From Mesorhizobium sp. B2-3-12 (GTDB lineage: Bacteria; Pseudomonadota; Alphaproteobacteria; Rhizobiales; Rhizobiaceae), in contig NZ_VFVR01000002.1 in assembly GCF_006442205.1 (NCBI RefSeq), positions 953,767 through 1,017,766 of the forward strand: a DNA stretch of 64,000 nucleotides, read 5' to 3'. The notes under the pieces were generated by a model that was not told where the DNA came from, did not search any database, and saw only the letters and a program-made list of their open reading frames with translations. The translations under genes and the position numbers were made by a program. Shown one piece after another: positions 36,837 to 44,454 of this stretch (the first letter of the stretch is position 1; every line of letters starts with the position of its first letter).

Positions 36837-38447
36837 ATGTTTGAATCGCTGCAGGAGCGCCTTGGCTCCATCCTGAACGGCCTGACCGGCCGCGGCGCGC
36901 TTTCCGAGGCGGATGTCTCGGCGGCGCTGCGCGAGGTGCGCCGTGCGCTGCTCGAGGCCGACGTGGCGCTGGAAGTGGTGCGCTCCTTCACCGACAAGGT
37001 GCGCGAGAAGGCCGTCGGCGCCGCCGTGCTGAAGTCGATCAAGCCGGGACAGATGGTCGTCAAGATCGTCCATGACGAGCTGGTCGACATGCTGGGCGCC
37101 GAGGGCGTCGCCGTCGACCTCAACGCGCCGGCGCCGGTCGTCGTCATGATGGTCGGCCTGCAGGGCTCCGGCAAGACCACCACTTCGGCCAAGATCGCCA
37201 AGCGGCTGACCGAGCGTCAGAACAAGAAAGTCCTGATGGCCTCGCTCGACACGCGGCGTCCCGCCGCGCAGGAGCAGTTGCGCCAGCTCGGCGAGCAGGT
37301 CCAGGTCGCGACGCTGCCTGTTATCGCAGGCCAGAATCCGGTCGATATCGCCAAGCGCGCCGTGCAGGCGGCCAAGCTCGGCGGCCATGACGTGGTCATC
37401 CTCGACACCGCCGGCCGCACCCATATCGACGAGCCACTGATGGTCGAGATGGCCGACATCAAGAAGGTGTCGAGCCCGCACGAAATCCTGCTGGTCGCGG
37501 ATTCGCTGACCGGCCAGGACGCCGTCAACCTGGCCAAGAGCTTCGACGAACGCGTCGGCATCACCGGCCTGGTGCTGACCCGCATGGACGGCGACGGCCG
37601 CGGCGGCGCCGCGCTGTCGATGCGCGCCGTCACCGGCAAGCCGATCAAGCTGATCGGCACCGGCGAAAAGATGGACGGGCTGGAGGAATTCCATCCCAAG
37701 CGCATCGCCGACCGCATTCTGGGGATGGGCGACATCGTCTCGCTCGTCGAGAAGGCGGCGGAAAACATCGACGCCGAGCAGGCGGCGGCGATGGCCAAGA
37801 AGATGCAGTCGGGCAAGTTCGACCTGAACGACCTTGCCCAGCAGCTTCAGCAGATGTCGAAAATGGGTGGCATGGGCGGCATCATGGGCATGATGCCCGG
37901 CATGGGCAAGATGAAGGACCAGATGGCCGCCGCCGGCCTCGACGACAAGATGTTCGGCCGCCAGCTCGCCATCATCTCGTCGATGACCAAGGCCGAGCGC
38001 GCCAACCCCGACATGCTGAAACACTCGCGCAAGAAGCGCATCGCCGCCGGTTCCGGCACCGACGCCGCCGAGATCAACAAGCTCTTGAAGATGCATCGCG
38101 GCATGGCCGACATGATGAAGGCGATGGGCGGCAAGGGCAAAGGCGGCGGCCTAATGCGCGGCATGATGGGCGGCCTCGCTTCCAAGATGGGCCTTGGTGG
38201 TTTGGGGGGCGGCATGATGCCTGGCGGCATGGGCGGCATGATGGGCGGCGGCATGCCGGACCTGTCGAAGATGGATCCCAAGCAGCTCGAAGCCCTGCAG
38301 AAGCAGGCGCAGGCCGCCGGCCTCGGCGGCATGAAGGGTCTGCCCGCCCCCGGCGGCGGCCTGCCCGGGCTGCCCGGCGGCATGAAACTACCGGGGCTTC
38401 CCGGCCTGGGTGGCGGCGGACTACCCGGCCTTGGCAAGAAGAAGTGA
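36837..38447 (+). CDS. ffh: Signal recognition particle protein Ffh
   Basis: A 536-residue SRP54 GTPase. The N domain spans residues 1-90; the G domain has GLQGSGKTT (about 107-115), the DTAGR motif (about 190) and TRMDGDGRGGA; and the M domain (about 300-440) binds signal peptides and 4.5S RNA. The tail of about 100 residues is exceptionally rich in Gly, Met and Pro (for example GGMMPGGMGGMMGGGMPDLS), longer than in E. coli but usual in this group. It targets membrane proteins to FtsY/SecYEG. The GTGA at its end overlaps a possible start of the next frame. Confidence 0.96.
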   Translation: MFESLQERLGSILNGLTGRGALSEADVSAALREVRRALLEADVALEVVRSFTDKVREKAVGAAVLKSIKPGQMVVKIVHDELVDMLGAEGVAVDLNAPAPVVVMMVGLQGSGKTTTSAKIAKRLTERQNKKVLMASLDTRRPAAQEQLRQLGEQVQVATLPVIAGQNPVDIAKRAVQAAKLGGHDVVILDTAGRTHIDEPLMVEMADIKKVSSPHEILLVADSLTGQDAVNLAKSFDERVGITGLVLTRMDGDGRGGAALSMRAVTGKPIKLIGTGEKMDGLEEFHPKRIADRILGMGDIVSLVEKAAENIDAEQAAAMAKKMQSGKFDLNDLAQQLQQMSKMGGMGGIMGMMPGMGKMKDQMAAAGLDDKMFGRQLAIISSMTKAERANPDMLKHSRKKRIAAGSGTDAAEINKLLKMHRGMADMMKAMGGKGKGGGLMRGMMGGLASKMGLGGLGGGMMPGGMGGMMGGGMPDLSKMDPKQLEALQKQAQAAGLGGMKGLPAPGGGLPGLPGGMKLPGLPGLGGGGLPGLGKKK

Positions 38448-38455
38448 GACTGCGG

Positions 38456-38782
38456 ATGAACGAAGAAAAGGACATGGCCGACGCCCGCATCATCCTGGCT
38501 GGCTACCGTGCATCGATCGACAACATCGATGCCGCCCTCATCCATATGCTGGCCGAGCGCTTCCGCTGCACCAAGGCGGTCGGCGTGCTCAAGGCCGAGC
38601 ATGGCCTGCCGCCGGCCGATCCGGCGCGCGAGCAGCAGCAGATCGCCCGTCTTCGCCAGCTGGCGCATGACGCGCATCTCGACCCGGATTTCGCGGAGAA
38701 ATTCCTCAACTTCGTCGTCCGCGAAGTGATCCGCCACCACGAACAGATCGCCGCAGCAAACGGCGTGATGAAAACCGGCTGA
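38456..38782 (+). CDS. Chorismate mutase (AroQ type)
   Basis: A 108-residue all-helical AroQ-class chorismate mutase, with the active-site Arg in the first helix ([20 protein letters not shown]), [20 protein letters not shown], and the final helix [15 protein letters not shown]. It converts chorismate to prephenate for Phe and Tyr synthesis. The ATG at 38456, nine bases after the ffh stop, is used; an ATG at 38474 has the better ribosome site (GAAGAAAAGG) and is a fair alternative. It lies between ffh and rpsP, as in other Rhizobiales. Confidence 0.9.
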   Translation: MNEEKDMADARIILAGYRASIDNIDAALIHMLAERFRCTKAVGVLKAEHGLPPADPAREQQQIARLRQLAHDAHLDPDFAEKFLNFVVREVIRHHEQIAAANGVMKTG

Positions 38783-38831
38783 TTACCAGCCTCGATTAAT
38801 CAACGAAATCAGAGCTTTTAGGAGAAAGAAA

Positions 38832-39230
38832 ATGGCACTGAAGATCAGACTGGCCCGTGCGGGCTCGAAGAAGCGTCCTTACTACCACGTCGTCGTCGCC
38901 GACGCCCGTTCGCCGCGCGACGGCCGGTTCATCGAGTCGCTCGGCTCGTGGAACCCGCTGCTGCCGAAGGACGGCGAGCGCGTCAAGGTCGACGCCGACC
39001 GCGTCAAGCATTGGCTGTCGCACGGCGCCCAGCCGACCGACCGCGTGCTGCGCTTCCTCGACGAGGCCGGCCTCGCCAAGCGCGACGCCCGCTCCAACCC
39101 GAAGAAGGCCGAGCCCGGCAAGAAGGCGCAGGAACGCGCCTCGCTGCTGAAGAAGGCCCAGGAAGACGCCGCTGCCGCGGTTGCCGCCGCCGCTGCCGCA
39201 CCGGCCGAGGAAGCCGCCACGGCGGAGTAA
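38832..39230 (+). CDS. rpsP: 30S ribosomal protein S16
   Basis: A 132-residue S16, starting [20 protein letters not shown], with the family segment [20 protein letters not shown]. The last 40 residues are a Lys/Ala/Glu-rich extension typical of alphaproteobacterial S16. The ribosome site TTTTAGGAGAAAG is strong. A terminator follows directly, so the usual downstream rimM and trmD genes are not part of this transcript in this genome. Confidence 0.97.
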   Translation: MALKIRLARAGSKKRPYYHVVVADARSPRDGRFIESLGSWNPLLPKDGERVKVDADRVKHWLSHGAQPTDRVLRFLDEAGLAKRDARSNPKKAEPGKKAQERASLLKKAQEDAAAAVAAAAAAPAEEAATAE

Positions 39231-39257
39231 TCTCGCGTCGCATTCTTTGCGGAAACG

Positions 39258-39284
39258 AAACGGCGGGCCTGTGCCCGCCGTTTT
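39258..39284 (+). terminator. Terminator of the rpsP transcript
   Basis: An 11-bp stem AAACGGCGGGC (39258-39268) paired with GCCCGCCGTTT (39273-39283) around the loop CTGT, followed by T residues. A textbook intrinsic terminator 28 bp after rpsP. Confidence 0.92.
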
Positions 39285-39357
39285 GCTGTTTGCATTTGTC
39301 GTCGACCTGCCCTTTGCTGTTTCCTTGGAAAGCTTCTGATCTCCGGCTGAGGATCCG

Positions 39358-40203
39358 ATGGACGAACGGGCTGTCACGCAGGAGATCCTATCCGGCGTCG
39401 TCGCCGGGACCCTGCTGCGATGCGCTGATGCCACGACAGGTGTCGTTGTCTTGAGCGGATCGAGCGGCCGTGTCGATATTTCCCGCGCACGACTATTTGC
39501 CAGCGAGGGCGTCTCTGTCCTTGCCCTCCAGTGGTTCGGCGGCGAAGGCCAGGTTCCCGGCATATGTGAAATCCCCCTTGAGACGTTTTTCGCCGCGACC
39601 GGCCGCCTCGTTGGATTGGGATGCCGGCGCATCGTCTATGTCGGCACGTCCAAGGGCGCCGAGGCATCCTTGCTCGCGGCGGCACAAGACCCGCGCATCG
39701 ATGCCGTGGTTGCGATCAGCCCGACATCGGTGGTCTGGGGAAACATCGGGCCGGGCCGCGACGGCGTCAGCTGGCCCGAGCGATCGTCATGGACTGTTGA
39801 CGGTCGCCCTCTCCCCTTTGTTCCAACCGACCCGGATTGGAAGGCAAGCCATGTTGATGGTCTTGTGTCCTACCGAGGACTTTTCGAGCACTGCCTGACA
39901 AGGTTCAGGCAGGAAGCCGACAAGGCCGCCATTCCCGTCGAGGCACTTTCGGGGGAGATCGTGCTGGTCGCTGGCGGCGGCGACACGCTGTGGCCATCCC
40001 TGGAATTCGCCACGTCGATTGTCCGGCGTCGGCAAGATGCCGGAAAGGCCACGCGCCTCGTTTCGGCCCCCGACGCCGGCCACCGCATTCTCCTGCCTGG
40101 CGAAACCACCCCGCGCTCAAGCTCGCACGCGCATGGCGGCAATGACCGCGCTGATGCCGCCCTGGGCCAGGAAGCCTGGCGATACATTCGGAACCTGCTG
40201 TAG
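39358..40203 (+). CDS. Alpha/beta hydrolase, acyl-CoA thioester hydrolase (BAAT C-terminal) type
   Basis: A 281-residue alpha/beta hydrolase. The nucleophile elbow is VGTSKGAEASL (Ser near residue 102), which with the oxyanion segment VVLSGSSGR matches the BAAT/acyl-CoA thioesterase C-terminal domain. The acid and His lie in VAGGGDTLWPS and DAGHRILLPG. There is no N-terminal BAAT domain or signal peptide. It may cleave acyl-CoA or another thioester; the substrate is unknown. The ATG at 39358 has GAGGAT upstream. Monocistronic. Confidence 0.8.
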   Translation: MDERAVTQEILSGVVAGTLLRCADATTGVVVLSGSSGRVDISRARLFASEGVSVLALQWFGGEGQVPGICEIPLETFFAATGRLVGLGCRRIVYVGTSKGAEASLLAAAQDPRIDAVVAISPTSVVWGNIGPGRDGVSWPERSSWTVDGRPLPFVPTDPDWKASHVDGLVSYRGLFEHCLTRFRQEADKAAIPVEALSGEIVLVAGGGDTLWPSLEFATSIVRRRQDAGKATRLVSAPDAGHRILLPGETTPRSSSHAHGGNDRADAALGQEAWRYIRNLL

Positions 40204-40249
40204 CGCGGCCCCCACCGGATGTCTCAAGCGGGCCGCAATTCATCGATCG

Positions 40250-40278
40250 AAAACGGCAGGCCAAAAGCCCGCCGTTTT
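40250..40278. terminator. Bidirectional terminator
   Basis: AAAACGGC (40250-40257) pairs with GCCGTTTT (40271-40278), with partial inner pairing of AGGC and GCCC, between the convergent hydrolase and lipoprotein genes. T-tracts are present on both sides. Confidence 0.75.
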
Positions 40279-40304
40279 GCTCTTCATGTCCGGAATGCGC
40301 TCGA

Positions 40305-40568
40305 TCAATAACCGCTGGGGCAGCGATCGACATAGGTGCGGCCGTAACGGTCGCGGTACCGGCATTGGCCGCTTTCGCTGGCATGGCCGATCAGGGCGCC
40401 CGCCACGGCGCCAACCGCGCCGCCGACAACCGCGCCCTGGACCGGATCGCCAGCTACGGCCGCGCCGATCGCGGCACCGCCAAGACCGCCCACGGCGGCG
40501 CCTTTTTCCGTCTGCGAACAGGCGCCGAGCGCCGTCGCCAACACAAGAACCGTAATAATTTTCTTCAT
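40305..40568 (-). CDS. Small glycine-zipper lipoprotein
   Basis: An 87-residue lipoprotein. The signal MKKIITVLVLATALGAC carries the lipobox LGAC. A glycine-zipper region follows (AAVGGLGGAAIGAAVAGDPV, then GAVVGGAVGAVAGALIGHAS), and the C-terminus RYRDRYGRTYVDRCPSGY has two Cys. Such 17-kDa-antigen-like proteins sit in the outer membrane. The ATG at 40568 follows AGAGGAAC. Function unknown. Confidence 0.85.
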   Translation of the reverse strand: MKKIITVLVLATALGACSQTEKGAAVGGLGGAAIGAAVAGDPVQGAVVGGAVGAVAGALIGHASESGQCRYRDRYGRTYVDRCPSGY

Positions 40569-40692
40569 TTTCGTTCCTCTCACATGCGGATCGCCGTCTC
40601 GCCGCCAAGGGCTTAACTCTCAGACGGCTAATTTGATCCCGAGGGGAACGAAGATCGCGACGACACCAGCAGCCGCGTTTGGCGCGGAGCTG

Positions 40693-41103
40693 CTATCGGC
40701 TGAACGGGACCAGCGCACGCACCCTGGGGTCGCGCAGATAGAGGCCGCCCCACAGGATGATACCGAGATAGACGCCGAACAGCGTGTGCGAGAACAAGGG
40801 ATTGCCGATCCGCGCATTGGTGGCGATGGCGCCGCCCATATAGGCGGTGAGCAGGATGGCGCCGAGCACCGAGGTGCGCGGCAGTGCGTAAAGCGCGGTC
40901 GAGACGAGGCCAATAACACCCAGCATGCGCGCGACGTTGGCGTCGGCCGGCCAGCCGAGCGGCACCATCGTCTGGGTCACCACATCGAGCGGCGGCAGCT
41001 TGATGGCGCCGTCGAAGATCATGAACAGGACGATGAGGCCGCTGAGCACGCGGCCGGTCCACAAGGCGCCGGACGAGACGGGCGCGATTTCGGAAATGCT
41101 CAT
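40693..41103 (-). CDS. DoxX-like membrane protein
   Basis: A 136-residue protein with four membrane helices, starting MSISEIAPVSSGALWTGRVL. The segment FMIFDGAIKLPPLDVVTQTM and the loop VPLGWPADANVARMLGVIGL match the DoxX-like family (PF13564 type). The family has no clear activity. It is monocistronic; the 124 bp between it and the lipoprotein gene holds no other feature. Confidence 0.8.
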   Translation of the reverse strand: MSISEIAPVSSGALWTGRVLSGLIVLFMIFDGAIKLPPLDVVTQTMVPLGWPADANVARMLGVIGLVSTALYALPRTSVLGAILLTAYMGGAIATNARIGNPLFSHTLFGVYLGIILWGGLYLRDPRVRALVPFSR

Positions 41104-41253
41104 TGGTGTACCCTCCTGATGGTTCGAGCCCCTTTTTCCGGGGTCGAGCCAAGGACGCGCCCCAAGGCGACGATCCTACAGGGGGGCTGGATTCTTTTGG
41201 CAAAGTGGCCCCGGAAGCCACTCCGGCACGCGCATGCCATCCATGTCTCAAGC

Positions 41254-42159
41254 TTACGAGAAATAGAACTTCTCGGCCGGCAGCATCTTTGGCGGCGTCT
41301 CGCCCAAGGCCTCGAACACCGAGATTTCGCAGACCCGGCAGAGACTATCGAGCGCGAGGTCGTTGGCTTCGGTGCCGAACGGATCCTCGAGTTCTTCCGA
41401 AAGCGCGTCGAGGCCGAAGAAGGTGTAGGCGATCAGCGCCGTGAACAAAGGCGTCGCCCAGCCGGTGGTCGAGATCAGGCCGATCGGCAGGAGCAGGCAG
41501 ACGATGTAGGCCGTGCGGTGCACCAGCAGCGTGTAGGCGAAGGGCAAGGGCGTGCCGGCGATCCGCTCGCAGCCGGCCTGGATGGCGGTGATGGACGCCA
41601 GCCTCTCATCGAGGATGCGGAAACCGATCGTGTCGAGCTCGCCACCCTGGCGCTGCGCATTGGCGCGGCGGCCCATGCGCCTGACCATCTCGTCCGCCGG
41701 ATTGGCAAAACCCGCCGCCGTCTCCGCTTCGGTGTCGATGAAGGCATGGGCGTCTTTCACACTGTCGATCCTGCGCAACTGGCCGCGCAGGAAATGACAG
41801 AAGGCCAGCGCCTCCATCAGCAGGGCGCGCTGCTCGGTCCGATCGGGAATGAGGCTGGTCGTGGCGCGGGCCAGATTGCGGATTTCGAAGACCAGCGCGC
41901 CCCACAGCTTGCGCGCCTCCCACCAGCGGTCATAGGCGGCGTTGTTGCGGAAGGACAGATAGATCGACAAGGTCACGCCGACCAGTCCGAAGGGCGTGAT
42001 GTTGAAGACGCCGAGATCGAGTTGGAACCAGCGCGCCACGACAAGGATGACCGCCGAATAGATCGCGAAGCCGAAAATCTGCGGCAGGATGCGTGGCACC
42101 ACCGAGCCGCGCATGATGAAGAACAGCTGCAGGAAGGTGGGGCGTGGGCGAACGATCAT
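41254..42159 (-). CDS. Bestrophin-family anion channel
   Basis: A 301-residue member of the bestrophin/RFP-TM (UPF0187) family. It starts MIVRPRPTFLQLFFIMRGSV and has the conserved SIYLSFRNNAAYDRWWEARK segment, the pore-adjacent motif of bacterial bestrophins, and four hydrophobic stretches. Bacterial homologues are sodium or anion channels. The ATG at 42159 is chosen because it precedes the conserved N-terminus; longer readings enter non-coding sequence. Confidence 0.88.
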   Translation of the reverse strand: MIVRPRPTFLQLFFIMRGSVVPRILPQIFGFAIYSAVILVVARWFQLDLGVFNITPFGLVGVTLSIYLSFRNNAAYDRWWEARKLWGALVFEIRNLARATTSLIPDRTEQRALLMEALAFCHFLRGQLRRIDSVKDAHAFIDTEAETAAGFANPADEMVRRMGRRANAQRQGGELDTIGFRILDERLASITAIQAGCERIAGTPLPFAYTLLVHRTAYIVCLLLPIGLISTTGWATPLFTALIAYTFFGLDALSEELEDPFGTEANDLALDSLCRVCEISVFEALGETPPKMLPAEKFYFS

Positions 42160-42337
42160 TCGGGAGCCTTTCACGGACCGGGGTCGGCCCTCAGCTCCTC
42201 TATTGTGCGATGCGACAGATGTGCAAGCCCAGCCGACAGCGACATCGCCACGTCGTCCGTGCGGTGTGCGGAATACCGGTGTGTGCTGGTTACGGATATT
42301 GAGAAGCCTGCGGCCGTCCCCGATACAGGCGAGAAAC

Positions 42338-42745
42338 ATGACCGGCGAGACCGATCTGAGGACTCTGTTAGCATCAATGAGGCCGGAACTGCTCGATGGC
42401 ACCTACGTCTTCGCCACGCTGGCGCCCGGCGTGCCGCAGCCGGAAGGCCTTGAACCGATGATGCTGTTTCGCGAGCGCGAGGGCATGACGCTGATCCTGA
42501 CCGAGGAAGCCGCACGGACCATGGGGCTGGCGGCTTCATTCCGGTGCCGGATGATCACGCTCAACATCCATTCCTCGCTGGATGCCGTCGGCTTCCTCGC
42601 TGCCATCACCACGCGCCTCGCCGCCGCCGGCATGGGCGTCAATCCGGTCTCGGGCTTCTATCACGATCATCTGTTCGTGCCGGCGGAGCGGGCGGAAGAG
42701 GCGATGGGGTTGCTGCGGGAGCTGACTGCGGAGAGCGGGAGCTGA
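42338..42745 (+). CDS. ACT-domain protein
   Basis: A 135-residue protein built of two ACT-like modules (about residues 10-65 and 68-130), for example SFRCRMITLNIHSSLDAVGF and LAAAGMGVNPVSGFYHDHLF. It is similar to the stand-alone ACT_7-type proteins. These bind small amino-acid-like ligands; its target is not known. The ATG at 42338 has GCGAGAA upstream. It is divergent from the bestrophin gene. Confidence 0.8.
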   Translation: MTGETDLRTLLASMRPELLDGTYVFATLAPGVPQPEGLEPMMLFREREGMTLILTEEAARTMGLAASFRCRMITLNIHSSLDAVGFLAAITTRLAAAGMGVNPVSGFYHDHLFVPAERAEEAMGLLRELTAESGS

Positions 42746-42792
42746 AGACAGCGCAGGACGATTTTGCCGCTAACGCAAATTGGCGTGGCCAG

Positions 42793-42850
42793 CGCTGCCC
42801 CTCATCCGCCTGCCGGCACCTTCTCCCCGTGAACGGGGAGAAGGAAACAC
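42793..42850. repeat. RIME-like hairpin repeat after the ACT gene
   Basis: cccctcatccgcctgccgg leads into a perfect 11-bp hairpin CCTTCTCCCCG (42819-42829) / CGGGGAGAAGG (42834-42844). It is the half-unit seen elsewhere in the window. The stretch on to asd (about 42850-42960) is GC-rich and looks non-coding. Confidence 0.7.
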
Positions 42851-42962
42851 CCCGGCCGAAGGGCGAGCCCGCGACCCGCAGGCCGCCGGTCGTCCGGCGC
42901 CCTCGCGGAGGGCCCGCCGCGGCAGCGGCGATACGGCCCCGTGAGCGAAAACTGAACGGCCG

Positions 42963-43997
42963 TCAGGCCGCCTTCTTCTTCGGCTGGATCAGGCCGCGCT
43001 CGACCAGCAGCTCGGCGATCTGCACGGCGTTCAGCGCCGCGCCCTTGCGCAGATTGTCGGCGACGATCCACATCGACAGGCCATTGTCGATGGTCGAATC
43101 CTCGCGGATGCGCGAGATGAAAGTAGCGTCCTCGCCGGCCGATTCCAGCGGCGTGATGTAGCCGCCATCCTCGCGCTTGTCGAGCACCTGGCAGCCCGGC
43201 GCCTCGCGCAGGATGTCGCGCGCCTCGTCGGCGGTGATCGGCTTCTCGAACTCGATGTTGACCGCTTCCGAATGGCCGATGAACACCGGCACGCGCACGC
43301 AGGTCGCCGTCAGCTTGATCTTGGGGTCGAGCATCTTCTTGGTCTCGGCGACCATCTTCCACTCTTCCTTGGTGAAGCCGTCGTCGAGGAAGACGTCGAT
43401 ATGCGGGATGACGTTGAAGGCGATGCGCTTGGTGAACTTCTTGACGTCGACCTGATCGGCGACGAACACCGCGCGTGTCTGCGTGAACAGCTCGTCCATG
43501 CCTTCCTTGCCGGCGCCCGACACCGACTGGTAGGTGGCGACGACGACGCGCTTGATGGTGGCGACGTCGTGCAGCGGCTTCAGCGCCACGACCAGCTGTG
43601 CCGTCGAGCAGTTAGGGTTGGCGATGATGTTCTTGCGCGTGAACAGCGAGATCGCGTCCGGATTCACCTCCGGCACGATCAGCGGCACGTCCTGGTCGTA
43701 GCGGAAGGCGGATGAATTATCGATGACGACACAGCCCTGCTTGCCGATCTTCGGCGACCATTCCTTTGAGACGTTGCCGCCGGCCGACATGATGCAGATG
43801 TCGGTGTCGGAAAAATCATGCTGGTCGAGCGGCCTGACCTTCAGCGTGCGGTCGCCGAACGACACTTCCGTGCCCATGCTGCGCCGCGACGCCAGCGCCA
43901 CGACCTCGCTGACCGGAAAGCCGCGCTCTTCCAGAATGTTGAGCATTTCGCGGCCCACATTGCCCGTGGCGCCGACTATCGCAACCTTGAAACTCAT
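42963..43997 (-). CDS. asd: Aspartate-semialdehyde dehydrogenase
   Basis: A 344-residue enzyme. The NADP-binding GATGNVGREML is at residues 9-19, the nucleophile is Cys130 in NPNCSTAQL, and the catalytic His is in VFIGHSEAVNIEF. It reduces aspartyl phosphate to the semialdehyde, the branch point to lysine, threonine, methionine and diaminopimelate. The ATG at 43997 has AGGAGATC upstream and gives MSFKVAIVGATGNVG. Monocistronic. Confidence 0.96.
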   Translation of the reverse strand: MSFKVAIVGATGNVGREMLNILEERGFPVSEVVALASRRSMGTEVSFGDRTLKVRPLDQHDFSDTDICIMSAGGNVSKEWSPKIGKQGCVVIDNSSAFRYDQDVPLIVPEVNPDAISLFTRKNIIANPNCSTAQLVVALKPLHDVATIKRVVVATYQSVSGAGKEGMDELFTQTRAVFVADQVDVKKFTKRIAFNVIPHIDVFLDDGFTKEEWKMVAETKKMLDPKIKLTATCVRVPVFIGHSEAVNIEFEKPITADEARDILREAPGCQVLDKREDGGYITPLESAGEDATFISRIREDSTIDNGLSMWIVADNLRKGAALNAVQIAELLVERGLIQPKKKAA

Positions 43998-44103
43998 AAA
44001 GATCTCCTGTCCCTCTCCGCTTGGTTGTTGGAGAAAACCCGCCGGCCAATGCGGGTTCCGTCCCCCGGGCCGGACCCGGGAGAGGGTGGTTAGGCCAAGG
44101 GAA

Positions 44104-44253
44104 TCACACCGTTTTGGTGGTGGTTTTGGTAGTTTTCTTGGCCAAGAATGGGGTTTTGCTGGAACGAGAGGACGCGGCGACGCGCCCGGCCCAATGGTTC
44201 GCATCGAGGCTGGGGGCATCGAACGCAAGAAGAGCCATCAAAAGGCCGCGCAT
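44104..44253 (-). CDS. Possible 49-residue basic peptide
   Basis: A short minus-strand frame in the 457-bp gap between asd and the helicase gene. It starts MRGLLMALLAFDAPSLDANH and ends with a Lys/Thr run (AKKTTKTTTKTV). A promoter-like TTGACT lies about 65 bp upstream, and CGGGA is near the ribosome position. The hydrophobic start and basic tail are unlike chance frames here, but no family is recognised. Nothing else is seen in this gap except a CCCGGG-5-CCCGGG hairpin near 44062-44080. Confidence 0.35.
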   Translation of the reverse strand: MRGLLMALLAFDAPSLDANHWAGRVAASSRSSKTPFLAKKTTKTTTKTV

Positions 44254-44454
44254 CGAAATTGATCCCGTTCGAAGCGGGCTTTTACGCGGTTTGCGGCAGG
44301 AGTCAATTGGCGGCGCGTCGCATAGCCTGCATGGCACCCTGTACAAGAAGGGCGGCAGGAAGTACGAACGGCCAAGATTGTTTGGCTGGCGCGGCGCCAG
44401 CCCCCGGCATGTGCTCCATGATGAGCGCAGAACCCTGAATTCCGAAAGAACGAG

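Noticed and set aside
44140..44440. A 96-codon plus-strand frame before the helicase
   Set aside because: Arg/Ser/Cys-rich composition, no ribosome site and no family resemblance.
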